This document shows positions 29,301-38,159 of a DNA stretch of 64,000 nt, piece by piece. This DNA is from an uncultured Prevotella sp. (lineage in GTDB: Bacteria > Bacteroidota > Bacteroidia > Bacteroidales > Bacteroidaceae), in contig CADCEF010000001.1 of assembly GCA_902800365.1 (NCBI GenBank), positions 164,711 through 228,710 on the forward strand, written 5' to 3'. Both the position numbers and the translations under genes were made by a program. Position 1 is the stretch's first letter, and the number at the start of each line of letters is the position of its first letter. Below the pieces are notes generated by a model, which saw nothing but the letters and a program-made list of their open reading frames with translations, ran no database searches and was not told where the DNA came from.

Positions 29301-30178
29301 GAGGCAGCAAGTTTGTTGTGCGCATTCCAATGGGGAAAGAGCATTTGCACCCAGAAGAGCTGTTTATGGAAAAGAAACCGGCAATTGCAGCCGATAGGCC
29401 CAATACGCCTTACAAGCTGCTGCTTGTTGACGACGATGCAGAACTTTGCACCTTCATAAAAAAGGAACTGAGCCATTACTTCCATATTGACTGCTGTTAC
29501 AACGGTCGTGAGGCTATCAGGAGTCTGATGAATACAGAATATCACCTGGTTATATCGGATGTAATGATGCCTGAAATGGATGGATTCAGTTTGTTGCGCC
29601 TAATAAAAAAGAACCCGGAACTGAATCATATTCCAGTTATATTGCTGACGTCGAAAGCCGACATAGCCAACCGTATGGAAGGACTTGAGCAAGGAGCCGA
29701 TGCCTTTATGGCCAAGCCGTTTAATGTGCAGGAATTGCACGTCATGATAAATAGTCTTATAAGCAATGTTCTCAGGTTGAAAGGCAAATTCTCTGGCACG
29801 CAGCAACAAAACGGACGGTTGGAAACAAAGAAAACGAAGGGTAATGATGAGGTACTGATGGACAACGTGATGAAAGCCATCAGCAAGAATATTGATAACA
29901 ATGATTTCGGAGTAGAGGAACTTGCGAAGGAGGTAGGACTAAGCCGAACCCATCTGCAACGCAAGATGAAGGATATTACAGGACTGAACGTAGCGGAGTT
30001 TATACGCAACATACGCCTTGAGCAGGCAGCCAGACTGCTAATGGAGCAAAAGATTAACGTCTCGCAGGTGGCCTATTCGGTGGGATTCAGTAATCTGGCT
30101 CATTTCTCAACCGTGTTTAAAAAGCATTTTGGGATGACACCAACAGAATATATTGCTAAAATAGAGCGTGGAACATAA
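26315..30178 (+). CDS. Hybrid two-component system (HTCS) for the xylan-type PUL
   Basis: A 1288-residue HTCS. The start at 26315 (or 26309) lies just after a TATATTTG box and begins a signal peptide (MKYFNNIISILICLIYSL). Periplasmic propeller repeats (for example EGMIWVGTEYGLNRYDGYHF) are followed by a Y_Y_Y domain and a membrane helix (about 752-772). Then come HisKA with THDIRSPLTL (His about 792), HATPase_c with NLISNAFKY, DDGMGI and GTGIGL, a receiver with LLVDDDAE and SDVMMP (Asp about 1082), and an AraC HTH (about 1197-1288). All catalytic motifs are intact. It lies directly upstream of a SusC/SusD pair, so it most likely controls the 30-39.7 kb PUL. A GC-poor, A-rich coding style sets it apart from the GC-richer HTCS at 8 kb. 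Confidence 0.95.
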   Translation: MKYFNNIISILICLIYSLGAYSQIGRFFSSEQLSNSMISSACIAQDSEGMIWVGTEYGLNRYDGYHFTYFLNDVNTPASLGYNLVSSLLCEDSGQIWVGTAKGLDLYEPETNSFVHFRFPNGLKPRVSKIIRLRNQRLLVGTAGYGLYEVDEKKKELVRVQGYTTAEDDEFYSSLFEDSHGNLWKCDALNGITVNRLSGGKPRKLKSLIGTPMAFTERNGDVLILCLHGMLIFHNGELKPYPLFIEEQNRHDIVFRTMQKDKKGNIYIGTRGHGLFVLPENTNQARRLEYTNAEINLNSTKVWSIFDDSQSNLWIGCQQKGLLMLQGAPSDFSNWSFSAQGVSLGTPVTAICQGDNGIIWCSVQGNGIFGFDSNGKIVAHPASPAAVEFIYRDRTGTYWVGTDDGLYQYNPLTGQYQLVSEFECDKFNNLTDDGQGNIYISTFARGFCRYNTQTKQWKNYSSTMTDAAKGELCNNWIHTLLTDHNGMLWIATATGVSCYDPKDESFNALGWKKLLDGKICYSLCEQADGDILIGTDQGLYVYNRNTGKAVEYPHSELLRNKAIGFIVTDKEEDIWCSTSMGIWQYNKKTRKWVGHIKGNGLTNREYIVGAGLRTPNNMIYFGTADGITVFNPQQARTHNKQVGNIHLTSIVIAGKSTPVRNIKTFTIPYQTNSFALEFSLLNYAESENTTFEYRLNEYSDWNVLNTGENTLSFNHLASGNYHLEIRAAVNGIYSPTCNYTFVVTTPWFKTAWAYTLYIIMLLGITIFLIYIYLRDKRRQLDEDKMKFLINATHDIRSPLTLIMSPLAKLKQRHNSPEDKEELGLIEHNTQRILGLVNQILDVRKLDKQQMRLSFQRTNLTEYINGVFKMYCYNAAERNITYVFNCPETPITAWIDHTQFDKVISNLISNAFKYTFDGGHIEVTLDTTADKQIQLCVTDDGMGIKEEDRKRIFERFYQSNQPDSSHITGTGIGLNLCKMIVELHHGQIEAEPGEDGRGSKFVVRIPMGKEHLHPEELFMEKKPAIAADRPNTPYKLLLVDDDAELCTFIKKELSHYFHIDCCYNGREAIRSLMNTEYHLVISDVMMPEMDGFSLLRLIKKNPELNHIPVILLTSKADIANRMEGLEQGADAFMAKPFNVQELHVMINSLISNVLRLKGKFSGTQQQNGRLETKKTKGNDEVLMDNVMKAISKNIDNNDFGVEELAKEVGLSRTHLQRKMKDITGLNVAEFIRNIRLEQAARLLMEQKINVSQVAYSVGFSNLAHFSTVFKKHFGMTPTEYIAKIERGT

Positions 30179-30197
30179 AAATCCGCGCTTTTTTTTT
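30165..30197 (+). terminator. Rho-independent terminator after the second HTCS
   Basis: AGCGTGGA (30165-30172) pairs with TCCGCGCT (30182-30189), with one G-T wobble, followed by nine Ts. The left arm lies inside the last codons of the HTCS gene. It separates regulator from transporter transcription. Confidence 0.7.
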
Positions 30198-30258
30198 ATG
30201 TAAATCAAAAAGAAAAGCAAATGGGTTATTTTTGAAAAGCCTTTTCAAGCTGCAACCC

Positions 30259-30266
30259 TAACTTTG
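30259..30266 (+). promoter_or_regulatory. Putative -7 element (TAACTTTG) for the xylan-type PUL operon
   Basis: TAACTTTG matches TAnnTTTG, 47 bp before the susC start. A TTTG at 30231-30234 is further away (24 bp) than the usual -33 box, as might suit an activator-dependent promoter. Confidence 0.5.
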
Positions 30267-30313
30267 CAGCCGAAATATTATTTACTAACAATCATAAATT
30301 AGGAAGTAAAAAA

Positions 30314-33300
30314 ATGAAAAGTGTTATTTCAAAAACAACCATGTGCATCGGAATGTGCCTGTTTGGCATGACTCCCGCACAGCAGGCTTCGGCAGCTACC
30401 ACAGCAGTAGCTTCCGTTCAGCAAACGAAGCAGGCTACTGGTCAGGTAAGCGACTCACAGGGTCCGCTGATTGGAGCTACGGTCATGGAGAAAGGTACCA
30501 ACAACGGTACTGTTACCGATTTTAACGGTAACTTCTCTCTTAATGTTAAGCCAGGTGCAACACTTGTTGTATCTTATGTAGGTTACGTTTCACAGGAAAT
30601 CAAGGCCGGTGATAACGTACGCGTAAACCTTAAAGAAGACGGTCATGTAGTTAATGAGGTTGTGGTTATCGGTTATGGTACCCAGCGTCGTGAGGCCGTT
30701 ACTGGTTCTGTTGCCAATATTGGTGGTGAGAAACTCAACCAGATTGCCGCAACCAATGCTGCTCAGGCTCTGCAGGGCCGTGTTGCTGGTGTGCTGATGA
30801 CCCAGACTTCGACCAAACCAGGCGATGAGATGCAGATTCGTATTCGTGGTCAGCGCTCGCTGAGTGCAAGTAACGACCCACTGATCGTGCTCGATGGTAT
30901 TCCATTCATGGGTCAGTTGTCGGATATCAATCCTACCGACATCAAGTCGATGGATATCCTGAAGGATGCTTCTGCTACCGCCATCTACGGTTCTCGTGGT
31001 GCTAACGGTGTTATCATCATCACCACCGTTAAGGGCGCTCAGGGCACTCCTGCCAAGGTTACCTACAACGGATATGTAAGTTTCAAGAAGATTTTCAAGA
31101 AATATCCTATGATGGACGGTCCTACGTTTAGCAAGTTCCGCCAGTATGTAGGTAAGTATCAGAACTCACTCGACGAGAGCGACAACACCAATACCGACTG
31201 GCAGGACCTCTATTACCAGACAGGCGTGAGCCACAACCACGACTTGAGCGTTGCCGGTGGTACTAATGGCGGTAGCTACAGTTTCGGCGCAGGCTACTAC
31301 CACGATGAGTCGGTGGTTCCTACTGAGGGTTACGACCGTATCTCTGTTCGTGGTAACTTCGACCAGACTGTTGGAAAGTTCTTCCGTTTTGGTTTGAGCA
31401 CAAACAATAGCTATCGTAAAACCCAAGGCGTTAGCGATATTGGCACTGTTCTTATCATGAGTCCACTGGCCAGTCCATATGATGAGAATGGAGAGCTGAA
31501 ACGTTACATCGCTATGCCTGCCGACGACAAACCTGTTGTTACTAAGGATATGGCTGAGCGTGATAAGGATGCCTGGCTGAGTGAGAACAAAGGTATTGGT
31601 TCTTACAATACATTGTTTGCCGAGGTTAAATGCCCTTGGATTGAGGGTCTGAGCTACCGTATCAACGTAGGTCTGAACTTCCGCAGTTCAAAAGGCGGCG
31701 GCTTTACTGGCACAGGTATTAAGAACAAGGATCCTAAGGCTGTTAACAGTGGTTGGATTTCTGAAAATCAGACCCGCAACTGGGCTGTTGAGAACCTGCT
31801 GACTTACGATCGCACTTTCGGCAAGCATAATATCAATGCAGTTGCTATGTACTCAGCCGAGCAGACCACTTATGAATCAACTGGCGCTAATGCACAGGAT
31901 ATTCCTGCCGACTACTTCCAGTACTATGCACTCGACAAGGCTGTTGGCCAAGCTAACCTCAGCGGCTACAACTACTGGCAGAGCGGTCTTATCTCTTGGA
32001 TGGGACGTATTATGTACTCTTATGATAATAAGTATATGGTTTCAGCAGCCCTCCGTTCAGATGCTTCTTCACGTTTGGCTAAGGGTCACCAGTGGCACAC
32101 TTATCCTGCAGTAAGTGCTGGTTGGAACATTGCCCGTGAAAACTTTATGGAGAATCTGACTTGGATTGACAACTTGAAGCTGCGCGTAGGTTATGGTGAG
32201 ACTTCTAACCAGAGTATCAACCCCTACTCTACCCTTGGCGGCTTGGCTGTACGCAACTATAACTTCGGAACAACCTACAAGGCTGGCTACTATGTTAACT
32301 CGCTGCCTAACCCCGACTTAGGATGGGAATACTCTAAGACTTGGAACTTCGGTCTCGACTTCTCGCTGTTCAACGGTCGTCTGTCAGGTTCGTTCGAATA
32401 CTATATACAGAAAACCAGCGACATTCTGCTCGATGTTTCTCTACCTTCAACCTCGGGTGTAAGCAGCTTTACTGGCAATATTGGTAAAACAGAGAATAAG
32501 GGTTGGGAGTTCACACTGAATGGCATTATCATCGACAACAAGAATGGTTGGAACTGGGATGCCGGCATCAACCTCTATGCTAACCATAACAAACTGGTTG
32601 CCCTGGAATCAGGCCGCAGTGAAGATGAAGCCAACCGCTGGTTTGTGGGCTATCCAATCGATATGATTTACGACTATGAGTATGTAGGCTTGTGGCAAGA
32701 AGGCGAAGAAGCTGCCATGAACATTCTGGAGCCAGGCGGCAACGTGGGTATGATTAAAGTAAAATATACAGGCGATTATGACGCCAACGGTCTGCCTACA
32801 CGCCAAATTGGTCCCGAAGATCGTCAGAAGATAAGCATGGAACCAAAACTGATGGGAGGTTTCAATACCACCGTAGGCTACAAGGGTTTCGACCTGACTG
32901 TAATTGGTGCATTCCAAGTTGGTGGAAAACTCATATCAGCCCTGCACTCTTCAAGCGGTTACCTCAATCAGCTCACAAGCCGTGTGAACAATATGGATGT
33001 TGACTATTGGACCGAACAGAACACAGGCGCTAAGTATCCAAAGCCAGGTGGTATCCAGAACGGTGATAACCCCAAGTACGGCTCAACACTGGGCTACTTC
33101 GACGCTGGCTATCTGAAGATTCGCGCCATCACACTGGGTTACAACTTCGACAAGCTGAAGGCAGTGAAGGACCTCGGCATCAGCCGTCTGCGCCTCTACG
33201 CAACAGTACAGAATCCGTTTGTATTCTTCTCGCCATTCAACAATGAATGCGGACTTGACCCAGAAACCAACTCATATGCGACCCAGAATACGGCTGTAGC

Positions 33301-33397
33301 TGTAGATGGTTACACAGGCAAACACAAAATGCCTATCATTGGCTACAACACGCCTTCAACCCGCAACTTCATCTTTGGTTTAAATGTAACTTTCTAA
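30314..33397 (+). CDS. SusC-family TonB-dependent transporter of the xylan-type PUL
   Basis: A 1027-residue TonB-dependent transporter. Signal region MKSVISKTTMCIGMCLFGMT to QQASA, then a carboxypeptidase-regulatory-like domain (GQVSDSQGPLIGATVMEKGT), the NEVVVIGYG box, and a plug with DILKDASATAIYGSRGANGV. The barrel ends in FIFGLNVTF with the terminal Phe expected for outer-membrane assembly. It is followed after 32 nt by its susD partner and precedes GH115 and GH43 genes, suggesting uptake of glucuronic-acid-substituted xylo-oligosaccharides. It is close in its N-terminal extension to the fructan-locus SusC (shared EKGT-NGT-TDF-GNF), which is common within the family and says little about substrate. 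Confidence 0.94.
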   Translation: MKSVISKTTMCIGMCLFGMTPAQQASAATTAVASVQQTKQATGQVSDSQGPLIGATVMEKGTNNGTVTDFNGNFSLNVKPGATLVVSYVGYVSQEIKAGDNVRVNLKEDGHVVNEVVVIGYGTQRREAVTGSVANIGGEKLNQIAATNAAQALQGRVAGVLMTQTSTKPGDEMQIRIRGQRSLSASNDPLIVLDGIPFMGQLSDINPTDIKSMDILKDASATAIYGSRGANGVIIITTVKGAQGTPAKVTYNGYVSFKKIFKKYPMMDGPTFSKFRQYVGKYQNSLDESDNTNTDWQDLYYQTGVSHNHDLSVAGGTNGGSYSFGAGYYHDESVVPTEGYDRISVRGNFDQTVGKFFRFGLSTNNSYRKTQGVSDIGTVLIMSPLASPYDENGELKRYIAMPADDKPVVTKDMAERDKDAWLSENKGIGSYNTLFAEVKCPWIEGLSYRINVGLNFRSSKGGGFTGTGIKNKDPKAVNSGWISENQTRNWAVENLLTYDRTFGKHNINAVAMYSAEQTTYESTGANAQDIPADYFQYYALDKAVGQANLSGYNYWQSGLISWMGRIMYSYDNKYMVSAALRSDASSRLAKGHQWHTYPAVSAGWNIARENFMENLTWIDNLKLRVGYGETSNQSINPYSTLGGLAVRNYNFGTTYKAGYYVNSLPNPDLGWEYSKTWNFGLDFSLFNGRLSGSFEYYIQKTSDILLDVSLPSTSGVSSFTGNIGKTENKGWEFTLNGIIIDNKNGWNWDAGINLYANHNKLVALESGRSEDEANRWFVGYPIDMIYDYEYVGLWQEGEEAAMNILEPGGNVGMIKVKYTGDYDANGLPTRQIGPEDRQKISMEPKLMGGFNTTVGYKGFDLTVIGAFQVGGKLISALHSSSGYLNQLTSRVNNMDVDYWTEQNTGAKYPKPGGIQNGDNPKYGSTLGYFDAGYLKIRAITLGYNFDKLKAVKDLGISRLRLYATVQNPFVFFSPFNNECGLDPETNSYATQNTAVAVDGYTGKHKMPIIGYNTPSTRNFIFGLNVTF

Positions 33398-33429
33398 AGA
33401 AAAAGGTAAAATAGTAAAAAGGTAAACTT

Positions 33430-35379
33430 ATGAAAACAAATAATTTAAAATACATTCTCGCTGCAGGCATAGTTTGCTGTGGTCTTGCCTCAACGTTCAG
33501 TTCATGCGGTGATGTGCTCGATGAGCAACCACGCAGCCAGTTCGACCCTACATTCTTCAATACGAAGGCGGGTATTGAGGGCGGTCTGACATCACTCTAC
33601 GCTCACCTGCGCTATATTTATGGTAACGGCTATTATCTTAATAGTCTGGAAACTGGCACCGATGAATACACTTATGCTCAGAGTGCCGATGGTAACTTTA
33701 AGGATGCCGACCTCTCTGGTGTTGGTTCGATGACTCCAAACAACAGTATAGCAGGCGGATGCTGGGGTACTGCCTTCGCCAACATCAACACTTGTAGTGG
33801 TATTATTGAGAATGGCGCTGCTGCTGGCATTGACGATGCGCTATTAGCCGAAGCTTACTTCTTCCGTGCATTCGACTATTTTATCCTGGTGCAGACCTAT
33901 GGTGGTGTGCCCCTCGATCTGGGTGCTGGCGAGTTGAAGTTCAATACATCAACTGTTCGTACTTCCGTACGTAACACTGTTCCTGAGGTTTATGCAGCAA
34001 TCTTTGCTGATCTGGAGAAAGCCGTAAACGACCTTCCTGAGAATCCACGTCTCACAGGTACTGCTACCAAGAATCTGGCTCGTTTGTACCTCTCTAAAGC
34101 ATACTTGACCTATGCTTGGTGGTTGGAGAATCCAAACAATATCCCAACTTATCCTGAGTGCACACGTAACAGCGGCGAGGCTCAGAGCTATTTCCAGAAG
34201 GCTTATGACACTGCAAAGCAGGCCATCAGCAATCCTGGCCCTTATGCACTGCAGCCCACATTCTACGATGTTAACGTAGCTACCAACGACCGTAACTCAG
34301 AGATCATGCTCTATGCCGATCACGATGAGGACGAGAAGTTTGGTAACGGTGGTTCTGGTTACGGTTGGGGTAGCGGTGGCTCTCCTGAGAACTTCGCTTA
34401 CTGGATGGAGACCTGGAACTATACAGAGATGACTGCCAAGGCTGCTTCGGGTGCTGTTATCAACCCCATTCAGCGTGAGGCTGTTCAGGCTCTTGGTCGT
34501 CCTTGGACTCGTATGGCTCCTGTAGCTGATGCCTTCATTGAGGGTGGTGTTTGGGAAGATGCTGTTAAGGCTATCGACTCTCGCTACGATGCAACCTTCA
34601 CACTGCGTTATCACACCAACTGGCAGAAGGCTGGCAACCCAGAGCCTTACATATTCGGTGCCAACGGCATGCAGGTAGGTCCTAACGAGGTTTACTTCAG
34701 CTGGGTTCCTGAGAGCGAGGATGCTAACATCAACTATACAGGTGCCGATGGTAAGCTTGGCTTCGGTGAGATGGCAGGTCGCCCTGACTTCGTAGTAGCA
34801 GTTAACCACATCAGCCGCAAGAAGTACCCCATCAACTGGAAGATAGGTATCTATCGTACCGACAACAATGGTGGTCTTGGTTCAAAGGTTAATGGTGGTA
34901 GCCCACGCCCTTGGAACGTAGCTAAGTTCTCAGAGTTCTACCTGATTGCTGCTGAGGCTGCAGTTAAACTCGGAAAGAACAGCGAAGCTAAGGAGCTTGT
35001 AAACGTTCTTCGTGCTCGTGCTGGTAAGCAGACCTTCAGTCAGAACGATAATGTGGCTGTATCTGTTGACAAGAGCGCAGAGATGGTTGCTGCTACTCCT
35101 GAGACTATCACAATCGACTTCATCCTCGATGAGCGTAGCCGTGAGTTCTGGGGTGAGGGATATCGTTGGTTCGACCTCGTTCGTACTCAGAAGTGGGCCG
35201 AGCGTGCCAGCACCTATCGTATTGCCGGAAGTGGTTACACTGATAAGGATTTGGAAACGTTTAAGCGTGACATTCCTGCTGGTTACTATCTCCGTCCTAT
35301 CCCACAGGGGCAGCTTGATGGTATGGAAATGGAAACTGCCGAAAAACAGGCATACCAGAATCCGGCTTACAGAAATTAG
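33430..35379 (+). CDS. SusD/RagB-family outer-membrane lipoprotein of the xylan-type PUL
   Basis: A 649-residue SusD homologue, longer than the family average because of loops rich in Gly and Trp (GGSGYGWGSGGSPENFAYWM). Lipoprotein signal ends STFSSCGDVLDE. Core helices include LAEAYFFRAFDYFILVQTYG and FYLIAAEAAVKLGKNSEAKE, and the C-terminal FILDERSREFWGEGYRWFDL motif is canonical. Paired with the preceding SusC. The following hairpin and tiny ORF separate it from the GH115 gene, so the SusC/D pair may be made in excess over the enzyme. Confidence 0.93.
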   Translation: MKTNNLKYILAAGIVCCGLASTFSSCGDVLDEQPRSQFDPTFFNTKAGIEGGLTSLYAHLRYIYGNGYYLNSLETGTDEYTYAQSADGNFKDADLSGVGSMTPNNSIAGGCWGTAFANINTCSGIIENGAAAGIDDALLAEAYFFRAFDYFILVQTYGGVPLDLGAGELKFNTSTVRTSVRNTVPEVYAAIFADLEKAVNDLPENPRLTGTATKNLARLYLSKAYLTYAWWLENPNNIPTYPECTRNSGEAQSYFQKAYDTAKQAISNPGPYALQPTFYDVNVATNDRNSEIMLYADHDEDEKFGNGGSGYGWGSGGSPENFAYWMETWNYTEMTAKAASGAVINPIQREAVQALGRPWTRMAPVADAFIEGGVWEDAVKAIDSRYDATFTLRYHTNWQKAGNPEPYIFGANGMQVGPNEVYFSWVPESEDANINYTGADGKLGFGEMAGRPDFVVAVNHISRKKYPINWKIGIYRTDNNGGLGSKVNGGSPRPWNVAKFSEFYLIAAEAAVKLGKNSEAKELVNVLRARAGKQTFSQNDNVAVSVDKSAEMVAATPETITIDFILDERSREFWGEGYRWFDLVRTQKWAERASTYRIAGSGYTDKDLETFKRDIPAGYYLRPIPQGQLDGMEMETAEKQAYQNPAYRN

Positions 35380-35439
35380 TGATTATATTCAAGAAAGATA
35401 GTTAGTTAGTTAATTAGTTAATTTTTAAAAGGAAAAAAA

Positions 35440-35496
35440 ATGGCAGGGTACATTCTGTCGGGAGATAGGATGTACTCTTTTTTTTATCTTATTTAA
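35440..35496 (+). CDS. Possible 18-codon leader ORF overlapping the hairpin before GH115
   Basis: ATG at 35440, preceded by an A-rich AAAAGGAAAAAAA tract, opens a frame reading MAGYILSGDRMYSFFYLI and stopping at 35494-35496. That is 2 nt before the GH115 start codon. The frame spans the whole terminator-like hairpin (35446-35477). Its placement would let ribosomes both melt the hairpin and re-initiate on GH115. It may equally be chance; no homologue is known to me. Confidence 0.3.
   Translation: MAGYILSGDRMYSFFYLI
35446..35485 (+). terminator. Strong intrinsic terminator or attenuator between susD and GH115
   Basis: GGGTACATTC (35446-35455) pairs with GGATGTACTC (35468-35477) in a 10-bp stem (two G-T pairs) followed by eight Ts. 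The GH115 start codon is only 14 nt beyond the T-run and no TAnnTTTG box is visible in between, so GH115 expression probably depends on read-through. Confidence 0.75.
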
Positions 35497-35498
35497 GT

Positions 35499-38060
35499 AT
35501 GAAGAAAATCTGTATAATCATCTGTCTTTGTTTACTGGAACTTCATGTCATAGCTCAAGAACATGCTTTCCCGATAGCAAATAATGGTAAGGTATCACCT
35601 ATTATTGTTGACAGTCACGACTGGAAAGGCGTGACGCGTGCCGCCTATGACCTGGCAGACGACATACGCAAGGTGACTGGCACAAAAGCCGAAGTAGCCA
35701 TAGGCAAAAAAATAAAGAAAGGGGCAATCATTGTAGGTACGATAGGCAGAAGCAGAGTGATTGACGAGCTGATAGCAAAGCATAAAATAGATGTGAGTAA
35801 GGTGCGCGGTCAGTGGGAGTCATATCTCATAGATCAGATTGACGGTCATCTCGTCATTGCTGGCAGCGATAAACGTGGCACCATCTACGGCATTTATGAA
35901 ATCAGTAAACAAATTGGTGTTTCACCATGGTATTGGTGGGCCGACGTTCCTGTATATCATCAGGATAACCTCTACTACACAGCAGGCACCATCGTGCAGC
36001 CATCGCCTAAGGTAAAATATCGCGGTATCTTTATCAACGACGAATGGCCATCGTTTGGAGGCTGGACCAAAGAGAAGTTTGGCGGACAGAACTCCAAAGT
36101 CTACACACGTTTATTTGAGTTGCTGCTCAGGTTGAAGGCCAACTATCTATGGCCGGCAATGTGGGACTCAAAATTTAATGAAGACGATCCGTTGAACCCC
36201 ATATTGGCCGACGAATACGGCATTGTAATGGGCACCTCACATCATGAACCGATGATGCGAGCCCATAAAGAATACACAAGCCGAAGAAACGAGATTGGAC
36301 CATGGGACTACTCTATTAATAAGGACAGACTTGACAAATTCTTCCGCGACGGCATGGAGCGAAACAAGAACTATGAGAATCTGGTTACGATAGGTATGCG
36401 TGGCGATGGCGATGTGGCCATGGGTAAGGGTAACGATGAAGAGAATATGAAGACGCTCTCGAAGGTGATAGAAAGCCAGCGTAAGATTATCACCGATATT
36501 TATGGCCGCCCTGACGCAGTGCCACAACTGTGGGCCATTTTCACAGAAGTACAACGATACTACGATGCAGGATTTAAAGTTCCAGACGACGTTACACTCT
36601 TGCTATGCGACAATAACTGGGGATACATCCGACGTACAGCCCCAACCAACGAAAGACAGCGTAAAGGTGGTATCGGACTCTATTATCATATCGACATGAA
36701 TGGTGGTCCGTGGAACGATCGCTGGGTAAACACATCGCCTATCCCTAAGTTGCGCGAACAACTAAATCTGGCTTATCAGTCGGGTATCGACAGAATATGG
36801 ATTATAAACGTAGGCGATCTGAAACCCAAAGAGCTGCCGATAGATTTCATCATGAAATACGCCTGGAATCCTGATGCTATCAAGGCTGGCGATGAAAGGG
36901 GCTACGTCAGACAATGGGCTGCAGATATTTTCGGCAACGAGGTGGCCGATGAGGTGACCGATATTCTTGTGAAATATCCCAAGTATAATCTCTGGCGAAA
37001 GCCCGAAGTACAAGTTCCTGGCATCTTCAGTGTCGAGAACTATAACGAGTGTAACCGCGTTACTATGATGTGGCGTAATTTGGCTGAACAAGCAGAAGCT
37101 ATAAAACTACGCATTCCAGCTGAGGCACAAGATGCCTACTATCAATTGGTTTATTACCCAGCTGTAGCCTCTGCCTGTGTGGCAGAAATATACAACGCTG
37201 TTACACAAAATCATTATTATGCCAACCTTGGCGACATAAGGGCAAATGCCTTTGCCGATCGAGCCAAAGAGCTGTTTACAAAAGACTCTCTGCTTACCGA
37301 CTATTATAATCGTCAGATGGCTGGCGGGAAATGGAATGGCATGATGCAAGACAAACACATCGGCTACCATCAATGGTTTATGCCTCAGAAAAACAAGTTG
37401 CCAGAGTTGAGATATGTTTACCAACAGGGCGCACCCACACCCCAACCTCTGATGGCAGCCGACACCAACGAGTATGGCATAGAGGCCATTCACTATAGCA
37501 GATGTATACCGGCAAATGGAGTGTCGTGGACACTGCTACCCGATTTGGGACGTGGAGAAGGATGTATGGGAATCAATCAGGTAACGGCTGAATCAGACGA
37601 AACAGGTAACGGCCCAAGACTGGAGTATCAGATTGCCATCAATCAGGAGGGACTGAACAAGATTGCCATCGCCATACTTCCTACTCAGGACATACAACCT
37701 GAACGTGGACTAAGACTGGGCGTAAAGATAGATGATGGTGATGTAAGAATCATTGATGCACGAAGAGGACTAGTAGATACATTCGATGAATATAAGCCAC
37801 AAAATCTGTTGCGCTCAAAAAAGCTCAAGCCACTTCCCGAACCAGGTAAAATGTCACTCAATGGCTATAAAAAGATGAGACGCAACGAGGTATTCGATAA
37901 TATCCGATGGCTGGACGTGACGTTCGATATTAAGACGAAAGGAACTCATACTTTAAGTTTGATAATGATCGACCCGGAAATAGTTGTAGAACGTATTGTC
38001 GTAAATCCCGATGATCATTGTTACAGCTATTTCGGGCCACCTGAGAAAATTATCAAGTAG
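35499..38060 (+). CDS. GH115 xylan alpha-1,2-glucuronidase
   Basis: An 853-residue glycoside hydrolase family 115 protein, which removes (4-O-methyl)glucuronic acid from xylan and xylo-oligosaccharides. A signal peptide (MKKICIIICLCLLELHVIAQ) predicts export to the periplasm or surface. Family features are the N-terminal domain with GTIYGIYEISKQIGVSPWYW and WWADVP, then YRGIFINDEWPSFGGW and LKANYLWPAMWDSKFNEDDP. These are followed by MGTSHHEPMMRAHKEY, MRGDGD, and WAIFTEVQRYYDAGF with LLLCDNNWGYIRR. A C-terminal beta domain ends in the RIVVNPD region. Its length is normal for the family. Catalytic residues are not assigned here. With the neighbouring GH43 it implies a glucuronoxylan-type substrate. 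Confidence 0.92.
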   Translation: MKKICIIICLCLLELHVIAQEHAFPIANNGKVSPIIVDSHDWKGVTRAAYDLADDIRKVTGTKAEVAIGKKIKKGAIIVGTIGRSRVIDELIAKHKIDVSKVRGQWESYLIDQIDGHLVIAGSDKRGTIYGIYEISKQIGVSPWYWWADVPVYHQDNLYYTAGTIVQPSPKVKYRGIFINDEWPSFGGWTKEKFGGQNSKVYTRLFELLLRLKANYLWPAMWDSKFNEDDPLNPILADEYGIVMGTSHHEPMMRAHKEYTSRRNEIGPWDYSINKDRLDKFFRDGMERNKNYENLVTIGMRGDGDVAMGKGNDEENMKTLSKVIESQRKIITDIYGRPDAVPQLWAIFTEVQRYYDAGFKVPDDVTLLLCDNNWGYIRRTAPTNERQRKGGIGLYYHIDMNGGPWNDRWVNTSPIPKLREQLNLAYQSGIDRIWIINVGDLKPKELPIDFIMKYAWNPDAIKAGDERGYVRQWAADIFGNEVADEVTDILVKYPKYNLWRKPEVQVPGIFSVENYNECNRVTMMWRNLAEQAEAIKLRIPAEAQDAYYQLVYYPAVASACVAEIYNAVTQNHYYANLGDIRANAFADRAKELFTKDSLLTDYYNRQMAGGKWNGMMQDKHIGYHQWFMPQKNKLPELRYVYQQGAPTPQPLMAADTNEYGIEAIHYSRCIPANGVSWTLLPDLGRGEGCMGINQVTAESDETGNGPRLEYQIAINQEGLNKIAIAILPTQDIQPERGLRLGVKIDDGDVRIIDARRGLVDTFDEYKPQNLLRSKKLKPLPEPGKMSLNGYKKMRRNEVFDNIRWLDVTFDIKTKGTHTLSLIMIDPEIVVERIVVNPDDHCYSYFGPPEKIIK

Positions 38061-38082
38061 ATTTGGATATAGTTGATTGTTT

Positions 38083-38117
38083 AAGAGCACTTTGTCGTGA
38101 TGACAAGGTGTTCTTTC
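38083..38117 (+). terminator. Hairpin between GH115 and GH43
   Basis: GAGCACTTTGTC pairs with GACAAGGTGTTC (12 bp with G-T pairs, 4-nt loop), followed by a weak TTTC run. A TAnnTTTG box starts 13 bp further on, so GH43 probably has its own transcript. Confidence 0.55.
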
Positions 38118-38129
38118 ACAGATTATTTG

Positions 38130-38137
38130 TATATTTG
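38130..38137 (+). promoter_or_regulatory. Putative -7 element (TATATTTG) for GH43
   Basis: TATATTTG matches TAnnTTTG, 22 bp before the ATG at 38160, and lies inside the longer open frame from 38097, supporting the later start. Confidence 0.5.
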
Positions 38138-38159
38138 CAGCAAAAATAATAATTATTAC

